Below, piece after piece: positions 26,101 to 37,264 of a DNA stretch of 64,000 nt; position 1 is the first letter of the stretch, and every line of letters starts with the position of its first letter. The position numbers and the translations under genes were made by a program. The DNA comes from Coturnix japonica (Eukaryota; Chordata; Aves; Galliformes; Phasianidae): positions 2,475,141 to 2,539,140 of the forward strand of contig NC_029541.1 of NCBI RefSeq assembly GCF_001577835.2. The letters run 5' to 3'. Below the pieces are notes generated by a model. That model had not been told where the DNA came from, searched no databases, and saw nothing but the letters and a program-made list of their open reading frames with translations.

Positions 26101-29100
26101 CCACCCCATTCTCACAATGTTGAGATGCTGCTCCTCGTGTGGCTCCTATGGAACACCTCAGCTTCTTCCAGATGTCATCAAGCTGCAGCACAGCTCCCAG
26201 CAGCAGAAAAAGCCTCCTCGTCTGATTGCTTTTCCTTCGAGATGAATGTGCTGATGATTACAAGCGCAGCCTTTTAGCTGAAGGTTATTTTCCTTGCAAG
26301 AGTCCACGGAGAAGGGAAATGGTCTCATGCGAAAAGACAAAGAGGGAATTAGGCAGAGAGGCAACAGCACTGTTTATGACAACAGCCTTCCCACTTCTGC
26401 ACCATTTGAGTGCGAGGAAAAAAATAGTTGCTAGAGGCAGAGGGCAGTTATACTTTGTAATGAGTATGCTAAAATAGAGCACTATTATTGTCTTGAGATC
26501 TTCTCTGACGCCTACAGATGACCCTTGAAGCACACAGAGGAGCTGACAGCATTTGGCTGCACTTTTCTAAGTAGGAGCGCTGCGAAGAGGAGCTTTTCTC
26601 GTGTTGCTGCAGCTCTGTTTGAGGCCTTGAGAAAGGTACAAAGCCTCACGTTTACATCAGAGCTGGGACACGAGATACGCATCTTTTCCAGCGACTTCTC
26701 ATCCATCTACGCCACAATCCGGGTGATTACAGAGCCTCGGGGCTCCGCATCATTAGTGGCAGGCAGTGTGCAATTGCTGGGTGGCACAGCTTCCGAAGTG
26801 GCACAGGGCAATTCCATACTGTGGCCACAGATTTACTCACCATTGCAGAACAACAACCTTCAGGTTCAGCCCCGAGGGAGGCAGCACCCAGAGGAGCTCC
26901 AGCAAAGCAGATCTATATCCCACCCCCCCTACCAGCCCCCATCTTTGAGGTCTTCTGGCATGTTTCCTGCTTTTGAGTCAGCCCCGAGAACAGCTCGAGT
27001 AATCCTTCGCCTCGGCATGTTTCCTTATCAGCAGCTGCAGGCTGATGACTTCTGCAGATGGACTGATTACAGCAGTCGGGGCTGCAACCTCGTTAGAATC
27101 CCCCACGCAAGCAATGCACAATGCAAAGGAAAGGGAGGACCAAGCCATCACCTGCAGGCACTGACACCCATCCAGCTGCCCAGATATAGAAGCAGCATCT
27201 CCAAAGCTGAGCTGAGCAGCAGCAGAACCACCTGGTGACATGAGCCACAAAAGATGCTGCTCAAAGATTGCCAGCAACAAAAGCAGCACTGCGTCTGTGT
27301 GCACCAACCACAACACACAGACGTTTGCCAGCAGAGAGCAGAAACTCTGCTCTCTGTTAACAAATAAGTCTAATATAGCAGCAGCATTAAGTTAGAGGTG
27401 GGCTTTGGGACCTCTGCCATGCAGCAAACGAAGCCCTTGCACTGTGGCAGGAAGCTGCACTTGCTGCCTTGCTTTGCATGCACACAGACAGCAAAGCTGA
27501 GCTGCTCTGGTTGCATTGTACCATTCCCCAGTGTTTCTAATGGCTGAAGATGTGTAAACCGAAGGCACGTGCAGACAATAAACCCCCGTGCAACGTTGTG
27601 CAATGCTCTTGCACAGACACGGCCAGGAAAGCAAACAAACAAAGAAGCAATGCCAGATTAATGGAGATCTCTGGAGGTCACAGGCCCAGGGTCTCCATCA
27701 GACAGGGTTAAACTCAAGGTAAGATCACGCAGTTCATTGTCTGCAGCCAAAACAATAAGTAAAGAGCTGCTCTATTCCCCCAGCTCCTTTTATTGGAGTA
27801 AAAGGACCAGAGCTGTAACATCGCTGATGAAACATCTCATTAAGCAGCCAGCAACACACAATCAAGCAACAGTTTCATTAGAGCAGCACTTGAAATATCC
27901 CTTTTCCCAACAGGAGCTTTCAGGAAACACTTTCAAGCCGCTGGGAAAGCCATTCAGCTCCACTGTTACCTTCAGAACATGATCCATTTGGATTCATTTC
28001 AGTGCATAGAGAACCAAAAGTCAGGTTTTCCTGCTGGGAACAGCACCCAGCCCTCATTGGGAACACAAAGGGAACCCTAAGAACACCCTTAAGTCCTTCT
28101 GTCACACTGCCTTTGTAGCTTCATTCCCAATCCCAAAGCTGCCATGTATAAGGGATTCACCTAAACCTGCACCTTGCCACATTGATGCCTCCAAACAAGG
28201 AAACCAAGGAGCGTTCAGACCACAAAAAAACAGGCAAGAATAAGAAACAAACAGCAAGAAAACAACTCCAGGCTCCAACAGGTTGCAGCCCTCCCTTCAA
28301 CCCTGGCAGGAAAAGCTCTAAGAGCAGGAAGCACTGGGAAGGAAGCACCAAAGGATGTCCTTTAGATAAGGGCTGCTTCCCTCACCTCATCCCTCTCCAA
28401 GTCCTATTTACTTCACCCAACTGCTGCGCTCCATGTCGCCTTGTCGGCTCAAAGCTGAGGGTTTAGGAGACATTAAGGAGGCAGAAAACACGTCGAGCTG
28501 TTTGTTTCAGCGCTGGTTTGTTCCATCATTTCACCTCCCATCTGTTAAACGACAGCTTCCCATCCTCACTGAGCATTTGCTGCGTGCTCAGGGCAAACAG
28601 AACGGCAAACTTAAAGCAACGCAGCTCCTGTGATTGGTTTCTATCACTGACGTGACTGGCTCTGAGTAAGCCACAGAAACACGTATTTCAACCCAAAAAA
28701 GCCTCTTTAAGTAGATTACACGCTCGCTTCCTCCTTATTTGCCACCACAACGGGCTGAAGGGGAATGTTTACCAACAGCAGATCCCATTGGTTTCAATAG
28801 CACCACGCAACAGCATCCCTGCTGGGAAGGGCTGGGTGATGCTCAGACCCGAAACAACAGGTCCCATGCATCCAGCTGACCCTAACCTTATTACCGACAG
28901 GAAGCCTCGTTTTAAGATGGAAAAGCTTTCCTCTAATAATGTTTATAATACACTCAGCCCCGTTGCTATGATGATGGGAACGACTCCTCACTCCAAACAG
29001 GCTCCGAGACCCTAAAAATAAACAGGCGGGTCGAAATCACGACGGCGCAGTTTTGTTTGGGAGGGAGGATGTGCTGGTGCCATAGGAAAGAAAGGGAGGG

Positions 29101-29755
29101 GGGAAGCAACGCTAATAACCCAACTCTACATCCATATGGTTCTACAGCTGCTGCTTTAAAAGCAAAGCAGCCAAGCTGTATCGATGCTGTGTGCCCCCAA
29201 TGGGGCAGGATATAATGGAGCGGGATGGAAGATATCTGGCTGTACATAGGAGGTGAGCGTTGTGTAACTGGCCGGCTTGTAAACAGGAGTGTAAAATAAA
29301 GCCAAGCACAGCGGTGGATTTGCATATATACATATAGTTTCTCTAAGGATTTCAAGCCCTATTGATGTGGGCAGCATCCGCCCAGATTGAAGGGAGAGGT
29401 GGAACAGAAGGGAAAAAAGGCAAGAAAACGGGGTGGGGGGGCAGGGGAAGGTGTAGAGGGGGGGGCAGGGGAATGGGGTGTAGAGGGGGGGGGTTAATAT
29501 ATATATAAGATTAAATAAGACCCCAAAACAAAGCAGAATGGGGTCGTATCCTCCTCCTTCCAACCCCATAGCACAGCATACAGCCAAGTCTCCCACTTCC
29601 TGACCCCCCCCAACCCCCACCTACTACCTGGTCCCCCCCTCAACTCAAGGCCGGGGCCTTAAAGCAACGACCCCCCCCTATATTAGGGCCGACCCCCCCC
29701 CTATATTGAGGCCTAACCCCCCTATATTCGGGCCTACCCCATATTCAGCTCTTAC
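23106..29755 (-). other. ELK4: ELK4 intron 1
   Basis: The intron runs from a gtaag donor at 29755-29751 to a ttacag acceptor at 23108-23106. I see no exon or recognised transposon. It contains an A run near 23400-23409 and G runs near 29430-29490. A plus-strand open frame of 237 codons at 26525-27238 shows no family I recognise and is probably chance. The intron assignment depends on 29756 being the end of exon 1. Confidence 0.65.
29668..29742. repeat. Three-copy degenerate tandem, about 24 bp unit
   Basis: Three successive units share a CCCCCTATATT core followed by a GGCC-containing tail (RGGCCKAMC type). They lie within 10-90 bases downstream of the ELK4 exon 1 donor and share the CCCTATA core with the larger minisatellite at 30.4-31.0 kb. 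Confidence 0.6.
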
Positions 29756-30110
29756 CGAGGAGGATCCCCGTTCGTTGCGGGTCCCGTCGCTGCGGGCAGG
29801 TGCTGGGAACGGCCCCCCCAGCCACCCTTCATGACCGGGAACCCCCTCGGTGTGTCGAACACCGACCCCCCATCCCTATAAGGGAGGAACCGGGTTGAGA
29901 AGCGAAGGAGAAACCGGAGCTGATGGATGGAGGCGGAACGGGGAGCGGCGGAGCGTTACATGGCGGGACGCGCAACGCCAACCTCAATGCGATTGAGCCA
30001 ACTCGGCCACCGTACGCCACACTTCCGCCCACGGCCCACGGTCCAATCACCGAGCAGAGCGGGGGTGTTGTTGACCAATGGGAAAGAAGAGGTTCCGCCC
30101 ACTTGTTGTA
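29756..30110 (-). promoter_or_regulatory. ELK4: ELK4 first (non-coding) exon and CpG-rich promoter
   Basis: A CpG-rich block ends in a consensus minus-strand donor (CTCG|gtaag, junction at 29756/29755), fitting a non-coding exon 1 that splices to the ATG exon at 23105. Promoter-type elements are packed here: a YY1-like ACATGGCGG at about 29958, an ETS-type ACTTCCGC at 30021-30028, and CCAAT boxes at 30043-30047 and 30075-30079. The exact start site is not visible and the exon may begin anywhere from about 29.9 to 30.1 kb. Short upstream ATG frames occur in the exon. That the promoter drives ELK4 is inferred from position and the donor. Confidence 0.6.
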
Positions 30111-30112
30111 AT

Positions 30113-30131
30113 GCATTATGGGTAATGTAGT
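30113..30131 (-). promoter_or_regulatory. ZNF143/Staf (SBF) type motif
   Basis: On the minus strand this reads ACTACATTACCCATAATGC, close to the long ZNF143 consensus ACTACAATTCCCAGAATGC. Such sites are usual in CpG-island promoters of housekeeping genes and sit near the start site, as here for ELK4. Confidence 0.65.
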
Positions 30132-30367
30132 CAGTGAGGCTTTATGCCCGTACAGGCCGCTCGCTGCCATGTGACCGGGCCGGGCCGAGCTGATAATGGG
30201 GTTTAATGGGACCGGGTTAGAACCGAAGTGATATGGGGCAGTGTAAGGCTGAAGGGGAGCGGTGGTTGAATGTAGAGATGAGTTTAAATGGCCGGGATAG
30301 CAGAGGGGGGATGGAGGTATCCTTAAAGGAGAAGGGCCATAGAGAGAAGCTGAAGGTGTAGCAGACA

Positions 30368-30965
30368 TATATAGACATATCTAGACAACCCTATAGACAT
30401 CCCTATAGATGTCCCTATGGACAACCCTATAGACGTCCCTATGGATGTCCCTATAGAAACCCTATAGAAAACCCTATAGAAAACCCTATAGAAACCCTAT
30501 AGAAACCCTATAGAAGTCCCTATAGACATCCAAATAGACATCCCTATAGACAACCCTATAGACAAACTTATAGATGTCCCTATAGACAACCCTACAGACA
30601 ACCCTATAGACGTCCCTATAGACATCCAAATAGACATCCCTATAGACAACCCTATAGACGTCCCTATAGATAACCCTATAGACAACCCTATAGATGTCCC
30701 TATAGACTTCCCTATAGTCCTCCCTGTAGACAACCCTATAGGCGTCCCTATAGACAACCCTGTGGACGTCCCTATAGACGTCCCTATAGAAACCCCTATA
30801 GACATCCCTATAGACAACCCTATAGACAACCCTATAGACGTCCCTATAGACAGCCCTATAGACGACCCTATAGACATCCTATAGACGTCCCTATAGACAA
30901 CCCTATAGACGTCCCTATAGACATCCTATAGACATCCCTGTAGACAACCCTATAGACGTCCTCTA
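30368..30965. repeat. 12-bp minisatellite, about 50 units
   Basis: A tandem array of the unit CCCTATAGACNN (last two bases mostly AA, GT, AT or AC) runs for about 600 bp, with some 11- and 13-base units. Each unit holds the palindrome CTATAG. Because the unit is a multiple of three, long open frames with an SIGLSIGT-like repeat appear on the minus strand; they are a by-product of the repeat, not a gene. It lies about 250 bp upstream of the ELK4 promoter elements. Confidence 0.95.
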
Positions 30966-33900
30966 TTCCCTTCCTTGCTTCTCCCTTTGCAGCAGCACAA
31001 CCCTGCAGCACCCATAGGGCTGAGCAGAAGCAATGGGGGGTCATAGCATAGAGCAGGAGCTTTAATCCCATTGAAGCTCACTAAAGCAGCCCCTAAGGAG
31101 CTGCCCACTGTGCTCAGATGCTGCTCATTGCCTTGGCCTGCGGCTCATTGATTGCCCTGAGTTACAACCTAAAAGAGCACATTCAATACCAGCCGGAGAG
31201 CTGAGCCCCATTGGGTTTGCCATTGGGAGCAGCAATGCACCCCCCCAATGCACACACAGCCTCACCCACAACTAGCAGAGGCAAACAAAAGCCCTTCAAG
31301 CAGCTCTTGCAGTCAAACAACAACGCATGCCAAAACATGCAACCTATGGGGTTTGTTTCCAGCTGCACGCCAGCAAGAGGTGAGATGTGTTTGTGCAAAG
31401 CCCTCCGTGCACATCTCACCTAATTGCTCTTCTTAACAAACCTCTTCTTTTATTCTCTTGTTGTGCCATCACCCCAAACACACATGAAGAGATCCCAGCT
31501 AAACCCGAGCACCTCCAGCTGCAATTAGTGTTTGTTGCCATGAAGTTCTGTGCTGTTACAGCCCATCTCCCTCAGCTGGTCCCAAATGAAGTGAAAGAAA
31601 CCAAGATGGAGATGGACGGTTTTACTTCACAATCCCTTTAATAGCATTTAAAGGTCGAGATACAGATGGAAAGGGAGCTGAAAGACGTGAAGCTCGGGGA
31701 ATCCTGTGCCCTACCATTTACATGGCCTCATCTGCAGCTCAGCTTCACTGAGAATCAGCCCCAAAGGGTCTTTCCTAGAGAGGGAGAATAGATCTCTTTC
31801 TATGTGCAGCCCTCACTTTGTTCTGCTTCCCCTGCCGTGGGTTTGCAAGCGAACGTGGGTTTGTTCCCATCTTAGACAACATCACAAGGGGGGGAAAATA
31901 TGTAGGACAAAGGGATGGGATGAAATAGCGCAGGCAAGAAGGCAGGTCTTAGAGAAAGCTCATACGTAAAGATGCTTTAAAAAGAAGCAACTCGAGCAAC
32001 AGTGTCTTAAAGGGGAAGAGACAGCAAAAGGAGAAGTCAGAGTGGGGCTGCTTGGTTGTATTGGGGTACAGGTGTTGGCAGTGTTATAGAATTATTATGG
32101 TTGGAAAAGACAACCAAGCCCAACCATCAACCCCTCCCCACCATGCCCACTATTCTGTCTTCATTGTTGCCAAGCTGGAGGCAATGGGAAGTTATAGGCT
32201 GCCATTCAGAACCACCATGAGGACCCCCCTCAGTCCCCTCTTCTCCAGCCCATACAAACCCATGGACCTCACACCCCCTGCCCAGACACAGGGATGGACG
32301 CATTGACACAACCATGGGGACAGCAGCTCCAGCCCCTTGCACAGGTGCCACTGTGGGCTGCAGCGTGGGGCTGGCTCTGCCTGCTGCTATATCCAGAGTA
32401 AATTCATCCCTGTATCCAGGCGGACGGATTTAGAAACGTCGCCTGAATTTCTCTTTGTGCTCTTCCCACATCCTGCTCTGCTACAACTCCTGCCTGCTTG
32501 CATTTCATTTCCTAAAGAGCAGCGCTTAGCAACCCCACAGCAAGAACACTGCAAGAGGTTCCTCCCATCCCTTCCCATTCCCAGCAGGGCAGAACAACAC
32601 ACACACAGCCCAGGTCAGCACAGAGCTGGGCTGGAACCCAGCATCCCCAATGACACACGTATGAGATGCATCTCAGCACCTCCAATATAGTTGGGAAGAC
32701 AGAAGGGTCTCCTCTTCCTCATTCCTCCCATGGCCACAGTTCTCATCTGTGCTTCCACAAAGCATTTGTGCTGCAGAGTAATATCCTCACTGGAGCAAAG
32801 GACGGATAATTACAGAGCCTTCAAGTAAACCTTCTAAGCCACTCATCCCAAGTCCCCAGAGGGAAGCAGGTGAGACTATAACACGCATTGCTCAAGAGAT
32901 ACGGATCTGGAGTGTTTTATTTATTAAAGATCTCTCCCCTCCCTTTGTGGTCTGCTTAAAAGAGATGGCAAAACCAACCAGGTGAGCAGCAAGACACCAC
33001 AGCCAGCGCTCCCAGCCTCGTCTTCCATAGCAGATCCACCCCATAGCATCTGCTCAGCAAATAGCTGCTGCAGGAGGGAAGAACTGCTTGGCATGAAGGC
33101 TGAGACACGGCTCTTCTTGCTCCAGTTTGGAAAGGCGCCTTTCCCAGTTGCCTTCGGCTTCAAACAGAGGGAGGCAGGATGAGGCAGGTCCAAAGCGAAC
33201 AGGGAGTGTGCTGGGAGAGTCTGGAGTGAGGGAGAGGAGCAAAAGAAGGGCAGATGAAAGCACGAGACGGGCATGAGTCACGTTGGCACGAAGCCCCTGG
33301 AGAGAGCCCTGAAGGAAAGGGCATTTAGTGAATTCCTGGTCAGGCAAAAATCCACTAACACAAAAGGCAACCAAAAATAGGCCCTTGTATACCTGCCTGC
33401 CCCGGCTTGTCACTTATAGGAGGTGTTTCTTGGGCATAGGGGCAGCAGAATAAATCAAGGAGTTTAAGCTCTGCTTTAGGAACAGGATTAGGTTCATTTC
33501 CCTGCCCTTCTTATAGGTACACCCCAAATCTCCTCACCAAAGCAGCAGCTCCACACAAACACACAAAGTCCTGCCCTAGAAGCACAATGCAATAATGGCA
33601 CAAGCAAACCTGAGTGACAAAGGGGCCTGCAGGCAGCAAACATCAGCCTGAGACATGCAGGCAAAGCCACGTAGGAGGGACACACCACCCAGCTGGAACT
33701 CCTGACGTTCGTTCTTTGTTTGTACAAGCACCTGATTCCCTCCCAGATGTTTGCAAAAGCTTGGCAAGCTGGCACGGGAGCAAAAAGTTGGCCTTTAATT
33801 AACCAGAAGTTAAATATAAAGAGGACGTCAGCAAGCTGCAGAGCTCCCCCCAGCCAATGCATGCAGCTCTCCTGCACCCACATGCATGGCTGTGTCTGCA

Positions 33901-34082
33901 TGCAGATGATCCTTTAGGATCCCCTTCAGCTCCCCATGGACTCCAATAGATCTCCACCATGTGTATCACATAGAAACAAAGCCTGAATGCAGCCCGTCAT
34001 TGGGGAGAGCTCCAAAGCACCATCAGCCACTACAAAGTCATTTCTCTTCTTCAGCTCTCCTTGCACTGTCACCAAGTCAGCC
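30966..34082. other. Intergenic region between ELK4 promoter and KLF15-like relic
   Basis: No gene recognised. The only identifiable element is the CR1 fragment at 32083-32262. Open frames up to about 135 codons show no family resemblance. Confidence 0.6.
32083..32262 (-). mobile_element. CR1 LINE 3'-end fragment, internally deleted
   Basis: The stretch ATAGAATTATTATGGTTGGA, followed by AAGAC, CCAAGCCCAACCATCAACCC and a CACCATGCCCACT block, is the complement of the CR1 3' end. Further on, CCCCTCAGTCCCCTCTTCTC plus CAGCC matches the CR1 segment normally found a few hundred bases inward, so much of the middle is missing. CR1 is the main LINE of birds and reptiles. The element is inserted in minus orientation, 5'-truncated and old. 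Confidence 0.7.
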
Positions 34083-35715
34083 CTACATCCCATTGCTTCC
34101 CAGTTGGCCCTGATGGATCCTCATGTGCTTGGCCAGCAAAGTGCTTCTTGCAGGTGGCACATTGGTGTGGTTTGATACCGGAGTGCGAGTTCTTGTGCCT
34201 GGAGAGCTCATCTGAATGGGAGAACCAGTAAGGAGAAGGGCAGCATGGAGCATTGCGAGCATCCCTTTGATTCTCAGAATGGCAGTGAGTTTTCAATGTC
34301 AGGGCTGGGAGAGAGGAGCAGCTTGTGTGTGAGCTGGCTTAGCACAGAGCACAGAGCAGGAGAGCCAGCCTGCAGCAGGGGAGCAGAGGTTTCCATGCCA
34401 AAGCGAATGAATTGAGGATGCAGCAGCAGCGAAGACTGCAGGAATACCCAGCGCTCACACTGCTTTGGGCTGTGTGATATCCACACAGATCAGCTGTACC
34501 ACCTGGGAAGTCCCTTTAACTACAAGCACATCATCCCTGCTCAATTCTCCTGCTCCTTTCTGCTTGGCACAGGGCTCCAATAGGGAGCAGGGAGGTGATG
34601 CTCAGCCCTTCCAAGGTGCCACCTCAGATAAGCCTGGGGTTGGTGGGACTGCAGGGTGCTTTGCATGTCTGAGTGCCAGGGGGATGCAGGAGAGGAGGAC
34701 AGGGCAGGATTTACTCTTGTTCTGCCTCTATGGAGCCAACACAGATGGCAGCAGTATTAGGATGGAAGGGTTTTTCCATCAGGCCCACGCAAAAGAAGCA
34801 CAAAGGAAGGAGCTTCAGATGTAACCCCAGACTCCCAGCTCACACCTGGTACAGCAAACACAATGCTTGCCCTTCAAAAGCTCTGTGAAGATTAAATGCA
34901 TCCCAAGGCCGTCCTCAGTTCATCCATGCAACCCAACCAGCTCTTTTCCAGCTCAAAAAAGTGAGTTCCGAAGTCTCAGCTCCTCCTAAGACTGCAGCTG
35001 CCCTCCACCGTGCAGGGAATCAAGGCAGCAAGATGGTGCCAAGGCCTTGCACAAGAAACCAAGGAAGCTCAGTGCTGCCAGCACCAGTTTTCCTTGTGAT
35101 ATCCTTTGAGATCTGCTGAAGGAGAAGCACTATGCAACACCTGAGGACTGTTAACCCTCCTTGCCAAAGGCTGTGCTGAGCATCCTGCCCCTGGGGACAG
35201 GCATGTGGGTACCAGGAAGAGAACATTGCAGCAGGAAGCAAACGGAGAAGCACAGAGAGGTCAATTGAGGGAATGGAGATGAAAGAGAACAACGCTGTGC
35301 ACAGAGCAAAGGGAGAGGATGCACAAAGGAGCCGTGCTGGAGGGACATGGGCAGCCAGGGGGGGCACACAGGGAGAAAAAGCAAAGGCAAAAGGCAAAGC
35401 TCGGTCCTCCCCACCCCCCATAGTTCCCACTTACCTCCAGCCAGGCACAGCTGTAGGGCTTCTCCCCTTTGTGCCTGCAGATTTAGGCCTTCAGGTGGGA
35501 GCTCTTGGTGTACACCTTGCTGCAGCCCAGCTGTGGGCACTTATGGACACACACAGGGGCTGTGGGGGCTTTCAGACACACAGGGGCTGCTTTCTGATCC
35601 TGGACACCCCCAGTATCCCAGATCCCATTGGGTTGGGCAGTGGGACGATCTTGATGTACCTGCCCTCCAGGAGGTGGTCAGAAGACTCCAGGCTTTGAGT
35701 GTAACAGACTGTGCC
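34083..35715 (-). pseudogene. Decayed KLF15-like zinc-finger gene with retained intron
   Basis: Two minus-strand blocks resemble the C-terminal part of KLF15. The first (about 35715-35435) gives ESSDHLLEGRYIKIVPLP then MGSGILG, which aligns with the region of human KLF15 just before the fingers (SKFVRIAPVP, then VGSGPLG), followed by HKCPQLGCSKVYTKSSHLKA and ICRHKGEKPYSCAWLE, the first C2H2 finger. It ends in a perfect gtaagt donor (35434-35429) near the usual KLF intron site. The second block (34228-34083) gives WFSHSDELSRHKNSHSGIKP, then HQCATCKKHFA and AKHMRIHQ: fingers two and three. Damage seen: a stop where the first finger histidine should be (TAA for CAC/CAT), an earlier stop and a frameshift between the pre-finger segment and the finger, AC where the acceptor AG is expected before WFS, and a deletion of about 13 bases removing the RSDHL part of finger three. 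The intron shows it is not a processed copy. The N-terminal half was not found in 35.7-37.0 kb. Confidence 0.8.
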
Positions 35716-37222
35716 TTAGAAAGAAAACATCATAAGCAGTCAATGGTCTTTGTTTGATAATAAAGATGCTGTGGCTCAAAAAAACCCACATGCCAACCAA
35801 CCCTCTTCCTATGTAGGCTGCTAAGGGTTCGATCCCTTCCAGAATCAAACTTATTAAGGCAAAACTACATAGTGAAACTCTTCCACCTGCACCAGAGGGC
35901 AGGCATGTGCTGCTGGATGGGTCACAAATGGCACAGCCACCCTGCCTGCGTGTCTTGGATGTCTCTAATGAGGAAAGTGAGTTTCCAAGAGAAAGAAAAC
36001 CGATGCCAAAGTCACCTGGGAGTGTTTTCCAGAGTAAACAAGTCCATGAGATTACTGCAGAGCTGCAAACCTGTTGAGCCAGTCTTCCTTATCAACCCTT
36101 CCCCAGGGTCCTGCCAGCTGGGAGAGGAGATTTCTGAGAAGCAGCTTGGATATAACAGAAAGACTCTTCCTTTAAGGAGCTCCCCGTCTGCCCGGAGCTG
36201 CTCTGCATCGCTTGGGGCTGCCCACATTCATCCCCAGCACAGCTCTGTGCCAGCCAGACGCGATGAGCAGAGCCAGCTCTGCCCCCATGCGAGGTGAGGA
36301 CGGTGCTCAGCCAAAGCTCAGCCTGCGGGCTGCGTGTTTTCATCACAACACAAATCCCCGCTCTGAACCATCACCTGAAAGGCAGCAGCAAATCGCAGCC
36401 CTGCCTCCATCCCAATGCTCTGATCCCCCTCTGATCTCTGCTTCCTGACCCTCTCATCAGCTCTGGCTCCAAAGAGCCTCCCCCCCCCCGGCTACCAAAC
36501 TGTTTCCCAACCTGATTTTCCACCTTTGCAGAGCAGCTCAGTTAGTCTCCATCCTTTCAGAATACCCCCAAGGATGATTGAATTACACCACGGATTCCAC
36601 AGCTCAGAAGGTTTCTTTACTATAAATCCCACATATCCAAAGCCCACAGTTCTATTGCATGAACAACAAACAAAAGCCCACCCGGAGGGCAGGAAAGGGC
36701 TGAACAAACCCGGGCAGGTTTCTTACAGCCTTGTGCATCTCCAGCAGTGCTCAAAGAACTAAAGACACTTAACAGCGCTGCTGCAGATCCCATTGAGTTA
36801 AAGGGATGCCCGCACCATCCGACCAAAGACAAACGAGTGTCAGCAGCCCCAATGGGACCCCCCCGCTTCACTCATCCCCCTGCAGCCCCTTCATCTCACC
36901 TGTTGCATCTCTGCTCCTCCCGGTTCTGCTCTCATTTCAGTCCGGCTTATTTAAGAGAAAGAAAAAGACGAAGGAAATGCAGCCGTGTCCTAACAAATAG
37001 CCGCAATCTGCACCGCAACAACTAAACTGAGAGCGGAGGGGACAGCTTCAGGTGTCGCTTACTCAAATACGAAGCTGAGACGCGGGGTAAGGGCTGATAT
37101 TATCCCAATTACTGCAAGGAACCGAGGTAATCTCAAGCTGTTTAACCATCCTCGGGTGCTACAGCCGCGGTTCTACGTGGTTCCGATAGAACCCGACAGA
37201 GGTCCAAAGCCGCCGCTGTGGT
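35716..37222. other. Intergenic; possible remnant upstream region of the KLF15-like relic
   Basis: No KLF15 N-terminal blocks (such as an acidic LEEIEEFLEE type motif) could be recognised. The right end, about 37030-37250, is noticeably richer in CpG than its surroundings and could be a relic promoter or simply flank the CTCF-like site. Nothing else recognised. Confidence 0.4.
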
Positions 37223-37241
37223 TATAGCGCCCTCTAGCGGC
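37223..37241 (-). promoter_or_regulatory. CTCF-type binding motif
   Basis: The minus strand reads GCCGCTAGAGGGCGCTATA, a close match to the CTCF core CCASYAGRKGGCRS. It lies about 40 bases beyond the inferred SLC45A3 poly(A) signal and 7 kb before the ELK4 promoter on the same strand, the place for an insulator or termination-linked site. Binding is not proven by a motif alone. Confidence 0.6.
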
Positions 37242-37264
37242 GTAAGGGAGTAACACACAACATC

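Noticed and set aside
26525-27238. 237-codon plus-strand open frame in ELK4 intron 1
   Set aside because: No recognised family, no splice context, lies antisense within an intron; within reach of chance given the number of frames examined.
29829-30368. 179-codon minus-strand open frame across the ELK4 promoter
   Set aside because: GC-rich promoter sequence with few stops; no recognised domain, and it overlaps the inferred non-coding exon 1 and promoter motifs.
30497-30877. Long SIGTSIGL-repeat open frame
   Set aside because: Produced by the 12-bp minisatellite, whose unit is a multiple of three.
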